From Geodermatophilus sp. DF01-2 (GTDB lineage Bacteria > Actinomycetota > Actinomycetes > Mycobacteriales > Geodermatophilaceae): 64,000 nucleotides of DNA. The stretch covers positions 1 through 64,000 of the forward strand of contig NZ_SPQN01000011.1 of assembly GCF_004571065.1 (NCBI RefSeq), given 5' to 3'. Below are positions 25,501 to 32,844 of the stretch, piece after piece (position 1 is the stretch's first letter; each line of letters starts with the position of its first letter). The translations under genes and the position numbers were made by a program. The notes under the pieces were generated by a model. It saw only the letters and a list, made by a program, of their open reading frames with translations. It did not search any database and was not told the DNA's origin.

Positions 25501-27386
25501 CCAACCCCGGCGGCGCGGCGGCGAGCACCACGTCATACACGTATGACTCGGCTGACCGGCTGGTCACCGAGTCGGCGGTGGACGCGGGGGCGTGGGTGTA
25601 CGACCCGCTGGGCCGGATCACCACGGCGCCGGTGCGCGGGTCGCCGGGGGCGCGGGTGGTCAACGGCTACTTCGCCAACGATCTGATCGCTTCGCAGACG
25701 ATCGACGGGGTCGCCCGGCAGACCTGGTCGCTGGACGCGATCGGCCGGTTCGCCTCCTACACCAACGAGGCGTGGGCGGTCGGTGCCGACGGGACGCCGG
25801 GGTGGCAGGAGGCGGTCACCAAGGTCAACCACTACGACTCCGACTCCGACTTTCCGGCGTGGATCGCCGAGGACGCCTCGCTGCCGGATGAGATCACGCG
25901 CTACGTCGACGGCCTCGACGGCAACCTGGCGATGCAGACTGGCAAGACCGGCGATCGGGTGCTGCAGCTGATCGATCTGCACGGCGACGTGATGACGACG
26001 CTGCCGATCCGGGATGGCGAGCACACCGCCGACTGGACCGGGCTGGCGCACCAGACCGCCGACGAGTTCGGCAACCCGACCGACCTCACCACCGGCGCCG
26101 CGGTCGTCACCGAGGGCCAGTCGCCGGGAGCGGATGGCCGCTACGGGTGGCTGGGTGGCAAGCAGCGCTCCGCCGACGCCCTCGCCGGGGTGCTGTTGAT
26201 GGGGGTGCGGCTCTACGACCCGGCCACCGGCCGGTTCTGGTCGCGCGACCCGTCACCGGGCGGCAACTCCACCGCCTACGACTACTGCTCCGCCGACCCG
26301 GTCAACTGCACCGACCTCGACGGCCAGTGGGGCGTCTTCACGAGCTTGGTCAAGAAGGCCACCAAGAAGGTCGCCCGAGTCGCCGAAGTCGTCGCCACCG
26401 TGGTCCCCGGGCCCATCGGAGCCGCGGCCGGGGCGATTTCCGCCGGTGCCTACGTCGCCACCGGCAACCGGCGCAAAGCGCTCGAGATGGGCGTCACCGT
26501 CCTCGCCGCGATGGTGCCCGGCGGCGGAGCCATGGTGAAGGTCGGCTTCGCAGCCGCCCGCGCCGGCGGACGAGTCGCAGCAAAGGCCGGGGCTTCAGTC
26601 AGCAAGGTCGTGCGACGCTCCGGTGGGAGCTGCCCGATACCCAATAGCTTCACCCCCGAGACGCCTGTGCTCATGGCCGACGGCAGCACTAAACCCATCG
26701 GTGACCTAGAGGTGGGCGACCTCGTTCTAGCAAGGGATCCGTTGACTGGCGAGCTCACCGCGCAACCTGTCCTCAGGGTCATCGTCGGCTTTGGGGACAA
26801 GCACCTGGTCGGCGTGACAACCTCACGCGCGCCGCCTACCGGCGGAGAAGGCGTGTCGCCGCTGACGGCTGACGACACGTGGATAGCCACGGCGAACCAT
26901 CCCATCTGGGTTGAGGGCTCTGGTTGGACAGATGCCGTGGAGCTTCAGACCGGCGACCTTACGACCGGCGCCAGCGGCCAGCGACGCATCGTCTCAAGTA
27001 TTGTCGACTATGGCTGGACGGCTGGGCAGACGGTCTACAACCTGTCCGTCGCCAATGTGCACACGTTCATTGTCGGCGAGCGGTATAGTGGCACTCTTGT
27101 TCACAATCGGTCTTACTCGACAATCAAATGTGGCGGGACCTTCTCGGCAGCGCGCAGGGCCTACGTCTGGGTGCAGAATGCCGTTAAGCATGGTGGGCGA
27201 AACATATGCGAGATGTGTAAGGTCCAGGTTGTCAAACCTATCCGACTCACTAAAGGGCAAAAAATGGACATGCGATCGGGACACGTGGACCACGTAGTTG
27301 CTCGTTCACGGGGAGGGAACAACAATCCTCAAACAAATGGACAACTTCTGTGCGCTCGGTGCAACATGAGGAAGTCGAACAGGTGA
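19518..27386 (+). CDS. Secreted RHS-repeat polymorphic toxin with Hint and HNH nuclease tip
   Basis: 2622 residues from GTG 19518, chosen because it opens a Sec signal peptide (VLGVALAAALLAETFVVTQPAYA, cleaved near AYA-AP). Order: a beta-rich N-terminus; a DNRLRE domain (~395-560); Ig-like and carbohydrate-binding-like modules; many YD/RHS repeats (YTYDALGRLTDV and similar); the RHS core hyperconserved end LYDPATGRFWSRDP (~2230); a Hint domain (~2373-2530) with SFTPETPVLMADG, ATANHPIWV and LVHN; and an HNH tip with CEMC, GHVDHVVARSRGG and LCARCN. This is a WapA/CDI-like toxin: the shell displays the tip and Hint probably releases it, delivering a DNase to competitors. GC falls sharply over the last ~600 bases. 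Confidence 0.9.
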   Translation: MDVRHGFSAVPQWRSKGVLGVALAAALLAETFVVTQPAYAAPGEEPPSQAEPVRGEDGGLQAPDIATARTIARLEGERVEVVGERTETSSTWALPNGTMATGQAMAPIWVRQGDGDGTSAADWAPVDLTLELGEDGRVRPKAHPDGLVLAGAGVPEDGALAAMVGPDGGTVGVAWTESLPEPRLEGPRAVYPQVQPGVDLVVEATRTGYEQFFVLTERPVAGAAPELSLTIGGDGVVAAPAADGGVQFQTGDGAVVASTGTPLVWDAEVDGERQHPLTEPWTAEAATEATVTGMPSFPAWAEEPVQPPAPGPRPVPAPDGTPPPALPGGDVAPGPEAGRAASPEAAEAGASPALPLTEAVTVTGPGEVALSLTPDPAFLADPDTTYPVVVDPVWASWRDGFDTWVQHGYSTDQSASTELRLGTFDGGASAARSFIHLDLSGIRNTTILAAELWLFEWHSYSCQARNWEVWDTGLANTATRIHSQPPWYGRWAVSSETTGYGAGCEDGWVTADVTNLFASWVRHNAGVVSMGLKAENEADSFGWKKFTAADAGGPVPTVWIHYNTKPGPATELKVNGQTNGWSTVTTPWLTAVAHDADGGPVDMRFIVKDAGTQQVVFNEVALAVANGGVGQKQVPAGVLRDGGRYTLQVVSADGIDWNTQDSVVYEFTVDGTAPAAPAVTSADYPNDGKWHKDAGQAGTFTLSLPAADPTLAHYRWALNKPPDTTSSTAPGPSLSVTPTDTGVNVLQLQAVDKAGNVSPVVKYAFHVGRAGLLSPTEGAQVVRRVRLTPAGEPSFTHVSFQWRRGPDATAHQDIDLAALTRADGRPLGASWTPLSDLGDHAVWDAAATLGHVPGPVQVRARMATDAAGSGAYPTAWITVTVSPDAQYAATDAVGPGTVNLLTGDYALSSTDVAEFGLSLERTASSRDPRAGLEPQRELLTTAQQSLADTTSVHASAGVGIETATARWHAGGSSLKVTSTGASEDSFAYPGALNTGDIGMKAGRTYRISGWIYVPAATGLDPAHPNGLTIAGYYKDSGGTYRHTASARPTQTDTWQRLTLDFTVPDGGGGAFVRLYNGFGVSGKTVFFDDLSVREIWAPLGPQWSLGTTDEIAGTAYSHISQPYPDLAGVHLSGGGEIWFTGAGNHRWWPQPGAESLNLVVIGPGHWRLTELDGTVSEFVVQPGSSVAQLATTAPPAAAGATRLQYTNENGHVRLTRLIAPVEPGVDGGPTNPAACTAPVPAAGCEVIELDYAKTTTATATSFGTVKNQVSEVRLWSTPDGAAATESVVAVRYAYDEGGRLREVWDPRISPALKTSYTYDADGRVITLTPPGELPWRFRYGTGGARSTVGAGDLLDRSSGRLLSVSRASLVPGTLDQPGPDTTSTLVYNVPTSRAAGGPYDLHPDALAGWAQGIGPTDATAVFGPEDVPAVTTATETTPGRDGYRAATVHYLDASGREVNTATPAGPDAPAAGFIDTAEYDRHGNVVRSLDATNRLLALGQLPSAEADLAALNLSQADTASRAVALSTQHTYGLDGIDLLRSRGPLVSLAIGNDPGNVQLVHDLTTYAYDEGKPDGAAYHLVTTQTDALLVAGSAPEQLADVEVTKNGYHPIDGASPIGPTSGWKIGSPTVVTFDATGANLSALVRYDAQGRAVESRGIGSTGSDARTNLAVYYTAGPNGQQAACGNKPAYAGLPCMSYAAGAVTGHDPARMAGQLPVKHVTGYNRYGSIASATESATGPVNGATATVSRTTVTEYDAADRVLSVTISASGAGAGTPVAKTVNRYDPATGDVTVIEGHDPAGAVVSTVKKSFDLLGRMTRYEDGSGGWTTSVFDRVGKPTEVSDSTGSTTTFTYDRATEPRGFVTSVTDSVGGTISASYGPDGQITEQTLPGGVALRIGYDANRTPVTRTYLRTSDEAVISSSAALENSAGQMVTHATPAASKRYTYDALGRLTDVQDTLTGASLCVARKYGYDPRGNRSLLATAASGSSTCADPANPGGAAASTTSYTYDSADRLVTESAVDAGAWVYDPLGRITTAPVRGSPGARVVNGYFANDLIASQTIDGVARQTWSLDAIGRFASYTNEAWAVGADGTPGWQEAVTKVNHYDSDSDFPAWIAEDASLPDEITRYVDGLDGNLAMQTGKTGDRVLQLIDLHGDVMTTLPIRDGEHTADWTGLAHQTADEFGNPTDLTTGAAVVTEGQSPGADGRYGWLGGKQRSADALAGVLLMGVRLYDPATGRFWSRDPSPGGNSTAYDYCSADPVNCTDLDGQWGVFTSLVKKATKKVARVAEVVATVVPGPIGAAAGAISAGAYVATGNRRKALEMGVTVLAAMVPGGGAMVKVGFAAARAGGRVAAKAGASVSKVVRRSGGSCPIPNSFTPETPVLMADGSTKPIGDLEVGDLVLARDPLTGELTAQPVLRVIVGFGDKHLVGVTTSRAPPTGGEGVSPLTADDTWIATANHPIWVEGSGWTDAVELQTGDLTTGASGQRRIVSSIVDYGWTAGQTVYNLSVANVHTFIVGERYSGTLVHNRSYSTIKCGGTFSAARRAYVWVQNAVKHGGRNICEMCKVQVVKPIRLTKGQKMDMRSGHVDHVVARSRGGNNNPQTNGQLLCARCNMRKSNR
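25293..26095 (+). repeat. ~803-bp RHS core segment, copy 1
   Basis: This segment is virtually identical to 27800-28602 (offset 2507 bases; one C/T difference was seen near the left border). Both edges are sharp: before AGAA(C/T)AGCGCCGGGCAG and after CCTCACCACCGG the sequences diverge. Weaker protein-level similarity resumes further right. Confidence 0.9.
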
Positions 27387-27658
27387 CGAGTGAAGCTGAA
27401 GGCCCAGTAGTCTTCGTCCGCAGGGAAGTCTTCGATGGAGCCGTGGTGACCAATGTCTTCCATGACTGGGATGGAGACTGGCAGTACCTTACAGATGATG
27501 AGTTCAGGGCGGATCGCATGGAGATGGCGCACCAGAGTCATGTCTTCGAGGCGGACCCAAGCCTTCGAGAAATCGCCGACATGCCTCCCGGCGTTTGGGC
27601 GAATAGGAGTCATCGTGGAGCCACATGGGCGGTAACGGTTATCGACGACGAGGACTAG
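27383..27658 (+). CDS. Probable immunity protein for the HNH toxin
   Basis: 91 residues from GTG 27383, which overlaps the toxin stop by four bases (GTGA), with GAGGAAG upstream. The sequence PVVFVRREVFDGAVVTNVFHDWDGDWQYLTDDEF and a C-terminal GATWAVTVIDDED is acidic, as expected for an inhibitor of a basic nuclease. It resembles small DUF2185-like immunity proteins carrying a V.HD.DGDWQ(F/Y)L motif, by memory only. Position, overlap and the same low GC as the toxin tip support a toxin-immunity pair. Confidence 0.7.
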   Translation: MTSEAEGPVVFVRREVFDGAVVTNVFHDWDGDWQYLTDDEFRADRMEMAHQSHVFEADPSLREIADMPPGVWANRSHRGATWAVTVIDDED

Positions 27659-27790
27659 GGATGTCACTCGGTGGCGGTGCTCATAACCAGCATTGGCGGC
27701 GGATGCGCACAGGACCCGGTTAGGTCGTTCACAGGCGATGTTGTCCGGTGTACTCCGCGAGCCGGCAGGATGGTCTAATCCGCCGCGTCG

Positions 27791-29872
27791 GTGGCGGTGG
27801 AGAATAGCGCCGGGCAGATGGTCACCCACGCCACCCCGGCGGCGTCGAAGCGCTACACCTACGACGCGCTGGGCCGGCTCACCGACGTCCAGGACACGCT
27901 GACCGGCGCGTCGCTGTGCGTGGCCCGCAAGTACGGGTACGACCCCCGGGGGAACCGGTCGTTGCTGGCGACCGCCGCGTCGGGCAGCAGCACCTGCGCC
28001 GACCCGGCCAACCCCGGCGGCGCGGCGGCGAGCACCACGTCATACACGTATGACTCGGCTGACCGGCTGGTCACCGAGTCGGCGGTGGACGCGGGGGCGT
28101 GGGTGTACGACCCGCTGGGCCGGATCACCACGGCGCCGGTGCGCGGGTCGCCGGGGGCGCGGGTGGTCAACGGCTACTTCGCCAACGATCTGATCGCTTC
28201 GCAGACGATCGACGGGGTCGCCCGGCAGACCTGGTCGCTGGACGCGATCGGCCGGTTCGCCTCCTACACCAACGAGGCGTGGGCGGTCGGTGCCGACGGG
28301 ACGCCGGGGTGGCAGGAGGCGGTCACCAAGGTCAACCACTACGACTCCGACTCCGACTTTCCGGCGTGGATCGCCGAGGACGCCTCGCTGCCGGATGAGA
28401 TCACGCGCTACGTCGACGGCCTCGACGGCAACCTGGCGATGCAGACTGGCAAGACCGGCGATCGGGTGCTGCAGCTGATCGATCTGCACGGCGACGTGAT
28501 GACGACGCTGCCGATCCGGGATGGCGAGCACACCGCCGACTGGACCGGGCTGGCGCACCAGACCGCCGACGAGTTCGGCAACCCGACCGACCTCACCACC
28601 GGTATCGCACGGGTGAGCGACGGGTCGGCGCCGGGCAAGGACGGCCGGTACGGCTGGCTGGGCGGCAAGCAGCGCTCCGCCGACGCCCTCGCCGGGGTGC
28701 TCTTGATGGGGGTACGGCTCTACGACCCGGGCACCGGCCGGTTCTGGTCGGTCGACCCCGAGCCCGGCGGCAACGCCACCGCCTACGACTACTGCTCCGC
28801 CGACCCGGTCAACTGCACCGACCTCGATGGCCGCTGGTCCATGGGCGGCTTCCTGCGCCGCGCCGCCCGCGTCGCCGAAGTCGTCGCCACCGTCGTCCCC
28901 GGACCCATCGGCGCCGCCGCCGGCGCCATCTCCGCCGGCGCCTACGCCGCCACCGGCAACCGGTCTCGGGCGTTGGAGATGGCCGCCACCGCCGCCGCCC
29001 AGATGGTCGGCGCCGGCGGCGCAGTCCGCGCCGGCTTCGCCCTCGCCCGCGCCGCCGGCAACACCGCCGCCCGCGTCGGCCGCTCCACCGTCCAAGCCGT
29101 CCGACGGGCGCCGGTGCGCCGACCGGCACCCGCTCCGCGCGGCCCCTCGTGCCGTACACGGAACAGCTTCACCCCCGACACCGGCGTCCTGATGGCCGAC
29201 GGCACCACCAGGCCGATCAGCGACATCGACGTCGGCGACCTCGTCACCGCCCGCGACCCCCTCACCGGTGAGACGACCGCGCAACCGGTCCTCGACGTCA
29301 TCGTCGGCACCGGGGACAAACACCTCATCACCGTCACCACCACAGCAGCCACCGACCGGGGTGAGGGAGAGGCTGCCGGCGTCGTTAGCGGCCAGGACAC
29401 CTGGAATGCCACCGCGAACCACCCCATCTGGGTCGAGGGCGAGGGGTGGACCGACGCCGACGGCCTCGAAGTCGGCGATCTCCTCGCCAGCGCCAACGGC
29501 GACCTACGCGTCATTGTGGCGCTCCTCGACAAAGGCTGGATGGCAGGGCAGACTGTTTACAACCTGAGCGTTGGCAATGTCCATACGTTTGTCATCGGAG
29601 ATAACGGCCACGGGACGCTCGTCCACAACTGCTCGACCTCGTCTGTCAGCGGTCGGAGACTCGCCGAAGACCTCGCGCGCCGAGAAGCACGCTCTCTGGC
29701 GCAAAGTGGAGGAGGACGGCGCATCATCGGGGCCGAGAGGATCGGCGACCGGAGATTTACCGGATGGGAGAAGCGCCAACACGTAAACGCGCCCAACGGG
29801 CGGCGAACGGCGTGGCATTGGATGTACAACCCGCGGACGGGTGAAGTTCGCCAGTTCAAGCGGATGCGTTGA
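27791..29872 (+). CDS. Displaced RHS cassette: core repeat, second Hint and alternative toxin tip
   Basis: 693 residues from a GTG with no signal peptide or RHS shell. Residues 4-270 repeat the RHS core of the upstream gene. Then follow the conserved end LYDPGTGRFWSVDPEPGGNA, a linker, a Hint domain (SFTPDTGVLMADG, ATANHPIWVEG, TLVHN) and a different ~75-residue tip (SGRRLAEDLARREARSLAQ ... TGWEKRQHVNAPNGRRTAWHW and YNPRTGEVRQFKRM). The tip family was not recognised; its basic, His/Trp-containing character suits a nuclease. This is the layout of an orphan toxin module that can recombine onto the full-length gene. It is probably silent until then. Confidence 0.75.
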   Translation: MAVENSAGQMVTHATPAASKRYTYDALGRLTDVQDTLTGASLCVARKYGYDPRGNRSLLATAASGSSTCADPANPGGAAASTTSYTYDSADRLVTESAVDAGAWVYDPLGRITTAPVRGSPGARVVNGYFANDLIASQTIDGVARQTWSLDAIGRFASYTNEAWAVGADGTPGWQEAVTKVNHYDSDSDFPAWIAEDASLPDEITRYVDGLDGNLAMQTGKTGDRVLQLIDLHGDVMTTLPIRDGEHTADWTGLAHQTADEFGNPTDLTTGIARVSDGSAPGKDGRYGWLGGKQRSADALAGVLLMGVRLYDPGTGRFWSVDPEPGGNATAYDYCSADPVNCTDLDGRWSMGGFLRRAARVAEVVATVVPGPIGAAAGAISAGAYAATGNRSRALEMAATAAAQMVGAGGAVRAGFALARAAGNTAARVGRSTVQAVRRAPVRRPAPAPRGPSCRTRNSFTPDTGVLMADGTTRPISDIDVGDLVTARDPLTGETTAQPVLDVIVGTGDKHLITVTTTAATDRGEGEAAGVVSGQDTWNATANHPIWVEGEGWTDADGLEVGDLLASANGDLRVIVALLDKGWMAGQTVYNLSVGNVHTFVIGDNGHGTLVHNCSTSSVSGRRLAEDLARREARSLAQSGGGRRIIGAERIGDRRFTGWEKRQHVNAPNGRRTAWHWMYNPRTGEVRQFKRMR
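27800..28602 (+). repeat. ~803-bp RHS core segment, copy 2
   Basis: Near-identical copy of 25293-26095 at the beginning of the displaced cassette. It gives a long homology arm in the same orientation and frame, so recombination between copies would swap the toxin tip and delete ~2.5 kb containing the HNH tip and its immunity gene. Confidence 0.9.
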
Positions 29873-30455
29873 CTTGGAGAAAAAGTTGCTGACGAACGAT
29901 GCTTATCCTTGGTTGGTTCATGTGCGACTGCCCTTGCCGGCAGAGGCTTTCGCGAGTGGCAGATCCTGGGCCGTGTGGGACCTCAACCTCGACCTTAACG
30001 ACGCACGAGAGCTGGATTATCTGTTCGATTACGTGAAAGATCTTGCCATCATTACTTCTGGAAGAATCAGAGACCGAGCGATCGAGATCGCTGTGGACCT
30101 GTCTTACGCCAGAGGCGACGCCTCCCTCCAGAGGAAATCAGTCGACTCCGGCGGCGGTCTTGACCGGGGCGCCGAGACCATAGAATGCTTAATGCGCTTG
30201 ACGGTCGATCGCGCCATAAGTGGCTCGATCGCTCCCTCCTTGGCGCTCAAGACTCTCATCTGGCTTCTTGAGGTTGATGAGCACGCACTGGCCGGTGAAG
30301 ACTGGCTCGGCATCATTTTGACGTTGCGCGACGAGTTCCCCGTGGAGCAGGCCGGGAGCGAGACTGCTCTTAATGAGTCGGAGGTGTTGAATTCTCTAGC
30401 ACCCATTAAGGAGTTTCGGGAGTTTTTCCCTGACAATGAGACAAACCCTAAGTGA
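29841..30455 (+). CDS. Candidate immunity protein for the second toxin tip
   Basis: An open frame of 204 residues begins at GTG 29841, inside the toxin 3' end. TTG 29874, directly after the toxin stop, would give 193 residues and is equally likely. The body is acidic and helical (YLFDYVKDLAIITSGRIRDRAIEIAVDLSY, TIECLMRLTVDRAISG, LLEVDEHALAGEDWLGIIL). No family is recognised. The low GC relative to the chromosome and adjacency to the displaced toxin tip support an immunity role. Confidence 0.55.
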   Translation: MKFASSSGCVDLEKKLLTNDAYPWLVHVRLPLPAEAFASGRSWAVWDLNLDLNDARELDYLFDYVKDLAIITSGRIRDRAIEIAVDLSYARGDASLQRKSVDSGGGLDRGAETIECLMRLTVDRAISGSIAPSLALKTLIWLLEVDEHALAGEDWLGIILTLRDEFPVEQAGSETALNESEVLNSLAPIKEFREFFPDNETNPK

Positions 30456-30674
30456 AGAGCAGCAATGAGGTTTCCTCACCTGGTTCCGCGGTCGAGTGAG
30501 GTCAGCACAAGAGCAGCAGCAGTAATCGCGCTGATGCGCTGTGGGCAGATGGCAGGGCTGCGGTTTCAGGGCGGGCACGAGCCATGTGGTGATCTGAGGG
30601 TGTCGAAGTCCTTGATCGCCAGTGAGAAGGCCCGTGCCCGCGACCTCGTCTTCCCCGACCGCCCTGGCCGAGGC

Positions 30675-31058
30675 CGCCGGCGCCCGGTCGTGGAGGCCTG
30701 CGATGGCCGGTTCACCGATCACCACGCCCGACTGGCCAGGATGCTGCTCGACCAGATCGACGAACTCAGCGCCCACATTGAGGCGGTGACCGTCCTGCTC
30801 GATGAGGCGATCACCGCGCTGCCCAACCCGGCAACCGACCCCACCGAGACCGACCCCACCGGCACCGACCCCACCGGCACCGACCCACCGAGACCGACCC
30901 ACCGAGACCGACGGTGGCAACCCGACCCCGCCGACCGCGACACCGGCCACGGTCGCCTCGGCGGTGGCACGGCTGGCCAAGATCCCCGGCGCCGGCCCGG
31001 ACTCGGCCCGGGCCGTGATCGGCGAGCTCGGCCGGGACATGACGGTGTTCGGCTGTGA
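30675..31058 (+). pseudogene. IS110-family transposase remnant
   Basis: The segment CDGRFTDHHARLARMLLDQID with ELSAHIEAVTVLLDEAI matches the region preceding Transposase_20 in IS110 enzymes. Further on and in another frame, VARLAKIPGAGPDSARAVIGE with LGRDMTVF matches the helix-hairpin-helix start of Transposase_20. Between them is a Pro/Thr-coding repeat (~30835-30930) where the frame is lost. The N-terminal DEDD catalytic half and the C-terminus are missing. No element ends were identified. Confidence 0.7.
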
Positions 31059-31333
31059 GCCACGACGTTGACCCACCACTCGGATCGACGGGCGTGACGC
31101 TCGACCTCAGACACGCCGGAGCGCCCCTGCCGAACGCCGTCCTGCGGTAACCAACCCGCGCATATCAGCATGGACCGCGCGTCGCACCGACACGCTCATC
31201 CCGTCGTCCCGCTGACTCGAGCCAGCACAAAGCCAGGCGCCGCCAGAGCAGCTAGCCCGGGCGGCGCCTCGCCCTGCCACTTGACAGACCGACCTCACAT
31301 ATAAACCGAGGGCCGCGGCGGCCGGTGCGGCGA

Positions 31334-32010
31334 TCAGGTCGCGCAGCCGCGTGATGCGTCGGTGACGGTGGTCGCCCAGGGGTGGTGCTCGGTCAGGTGC
31401 AGCAGTCGGCGACGTCCGGTGCGGGCGAGGGTGGCCGGGACGGTGAACAGCCGGGTGCGCAGCCGCTCGGGTTCCCACCGGCGGGCCGGGTGCTCGGTCA
31501 GGGCGAGCATCTGCATCCAGGCAACCAGGTCGCAGGCCAGCGCGACGGTGGCGCACCAGATCTGGCTCTGGGCGGGGTCATGCAGGTTGGTCAGCCCGGT
31601 GTCGTTGGCGGCTCGGATGCGGTTCTCGGCCCGGGGGCGGCGGCGGTGGCGCAGCTCGAGTGCGGGCAGCTGCCCGCGGGTGCTGTTGGCGGCGCGGGCG
31701 GTGACCCGCAGCCCGTCGGCATCGGTGATCCGTAACTGGGCGCCAGGATATGGGCGTCCTTCGCGGACGATGACCCGCATGCCTTCCGGCCAGCCGGTCA
31801 GGTCCAGCAGTCTGGTCAGCTCGGCGACCCAGGCGCCGTCGCGGATCTTGTCGTGCGCGTCGTAGGTCGGCGTCCACGCTCAGCCGGTAAGAGAGCGAGC
31901 AGCTTGGCGGTGTCCTCTGGCAGGCCGAGGCCGATCGAGTAGGACAACCGCTGCCGGTGGCACCAGTTCAGAACCTTGCGGATGGCTCCGGCGGCGTCGG
32001 CCAGGATCAC
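31334..32010 (-). pseudogene. IS1380-family transposase remnant
   Basis: Minus-strand reading gives LNWCHRQRLSYSIGLGLPED in one frame, then after a frameshift near 31875 AHDKIRDGAWVAELTRLLDL and MRVIVREGRPYPGAQLRITDADG, ELRHRRRPRAENRIRAANDTG, VALACDLVAWMQMLALTEHPARRWEP and FTVPATLARTGRR. This is the order and signature of IS1380 transposases. The N-terminal third is absent, so it is a dead fragment. The 31059-31333 gap to the IS110 remnant holds nothing recognised. Confidence 0.8.
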
Positions 32011-32110
32011 CGCTGCACGACCGACGCATCGGGATGATCAGAACCGGAGCGATGCACGATCCGGGCTAGCGTCGAGGCGTTCTGGTCCCCGAGATCACCG
32101 AGGAGCCCGC

Positions 32111-32800
32111 ATGACCACGCCGGAGACGATGGACCGGTGGACCGACGGGGAGCGGCTGTTCGCCACCGCCCTGGGCCGGCTGACCGACGAGGAACTCGAC
32201 GGCCCCTCGCTGCTTCCCGGCTGGGACCGCCGACACGTGGTCGCGCACGTCGCCCGCAACGCCGACGCGCTGGTCAACCTGCTGGCCTGGGCGCGGACCG
32301 GGGACGAGACGCCGATGTACCCCTCGCGCGAGGCGCGGGACGCCGGCATCGCCGAGGCCGCCGCGCTGGAGGCGTCGCAGCTGCGCACCGAGCTGGTCGC
32401 CGCCACCGCCCGGCTCGCCGACGCCGTCCGAGGGCTGCCGGGGCCGGCGTGGTCGGCGGAGGTGCGCACCATGCAGGGCCGCCCGGTGCCCGCCTCGCAC
32501 GTGCCGTGGATGCGCTGCACGGAGGTGGTCGTGCACGCCGTCGACCTCGACGCCGGCGTGGGCTTCGCCGACGTGGCCGAGGACGTGCAGGCGGCGATCT
32601 GCGAGGAGGTGTTCGGCGCGTGGGAGCGGCGCGGCGAGACGCCCGACGTCGTCGTCTTCGCCGGCGACCGGGAGTGGGGGAGCGGTGCGGTCGCCGTCTC
32701 CGGGGCGCTGCCGGCGGTGACCGGCTGGCTCACCGGGCGCAGCCGGGGCGAGGAACTCGCCGCGGACGGCGCCCTGCCGGAGCTGCCGCGCTGGCTCTGA
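32111..32800 (+). CDS. Maleylpyruvate isomerase-family (MDMPI, DinB-fold) protein
   Basis: 229 residues from ATG 32111 with AGGAG upstream. The N-terminal MDMPI domain shows RWTDGERLFATALGRLTDEELDGPSLLPGWDRRHVVAHVARNADAL, with the three metal-ligand His/Asp positions of mycothiol-dependent enzymes (H in VVAHV, later H in SHVPWMR.TEVVVHAVDL). A C-terminal MDMPI-like beta region follows. It probably catalyses a mycothiol-dependent isomerisation or transfer in the cytoplasm. It is not in an obvious operon; an IS1380 remnant ends just upstream. Confidence 0.85.
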   Translation: MTTPETMDRWTDGERLFATALGRLTDEELDGPSLLPGWDRRHVVAHVARNADALVNLLAWARTGDETPMYPSREARDAGIAEAAALEASQLRTELVAATARLADAVRGLPGPAWSAEVRTMQGRPVPASHVPWMRCTEVVVHAVDLDAGVGFADVAEDVQAAICEEVFGAWERRGETPDVVVFAGDREWGSGAVAVSGALPAVTGWLTGRSRGEELAADGALPELPRWL

Positions 32801-32844
32801 CGCCCTGACCTGCGACGGCGGCGGGACGTCGGCAAGCTGCGGGG

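Noticed and set aside
30835-30930. Short direct repeats (ACCGACCCCACCGGC-like) considered as a CRISPR or origin
   Set aside because: They encode a Pro/Thr linker within the degraded IS110 transposase and lack unique spacers of constant length.
31281-31310. TTGACA...TATAAA pair resembling a sigma-70 promoter
   Set aside because: The spacer is only about 13 bases, too short for a functional -35/-10 pair, and no plus-strand gene follows.
31107-31556. Minus-strand open frame of 149 codons next to the IS1380 remnant
   Set aside because: It is out of frame with the transposase peptide that clearly occupies 31334-31870, and its own sequence is Arg-rich with no motif.
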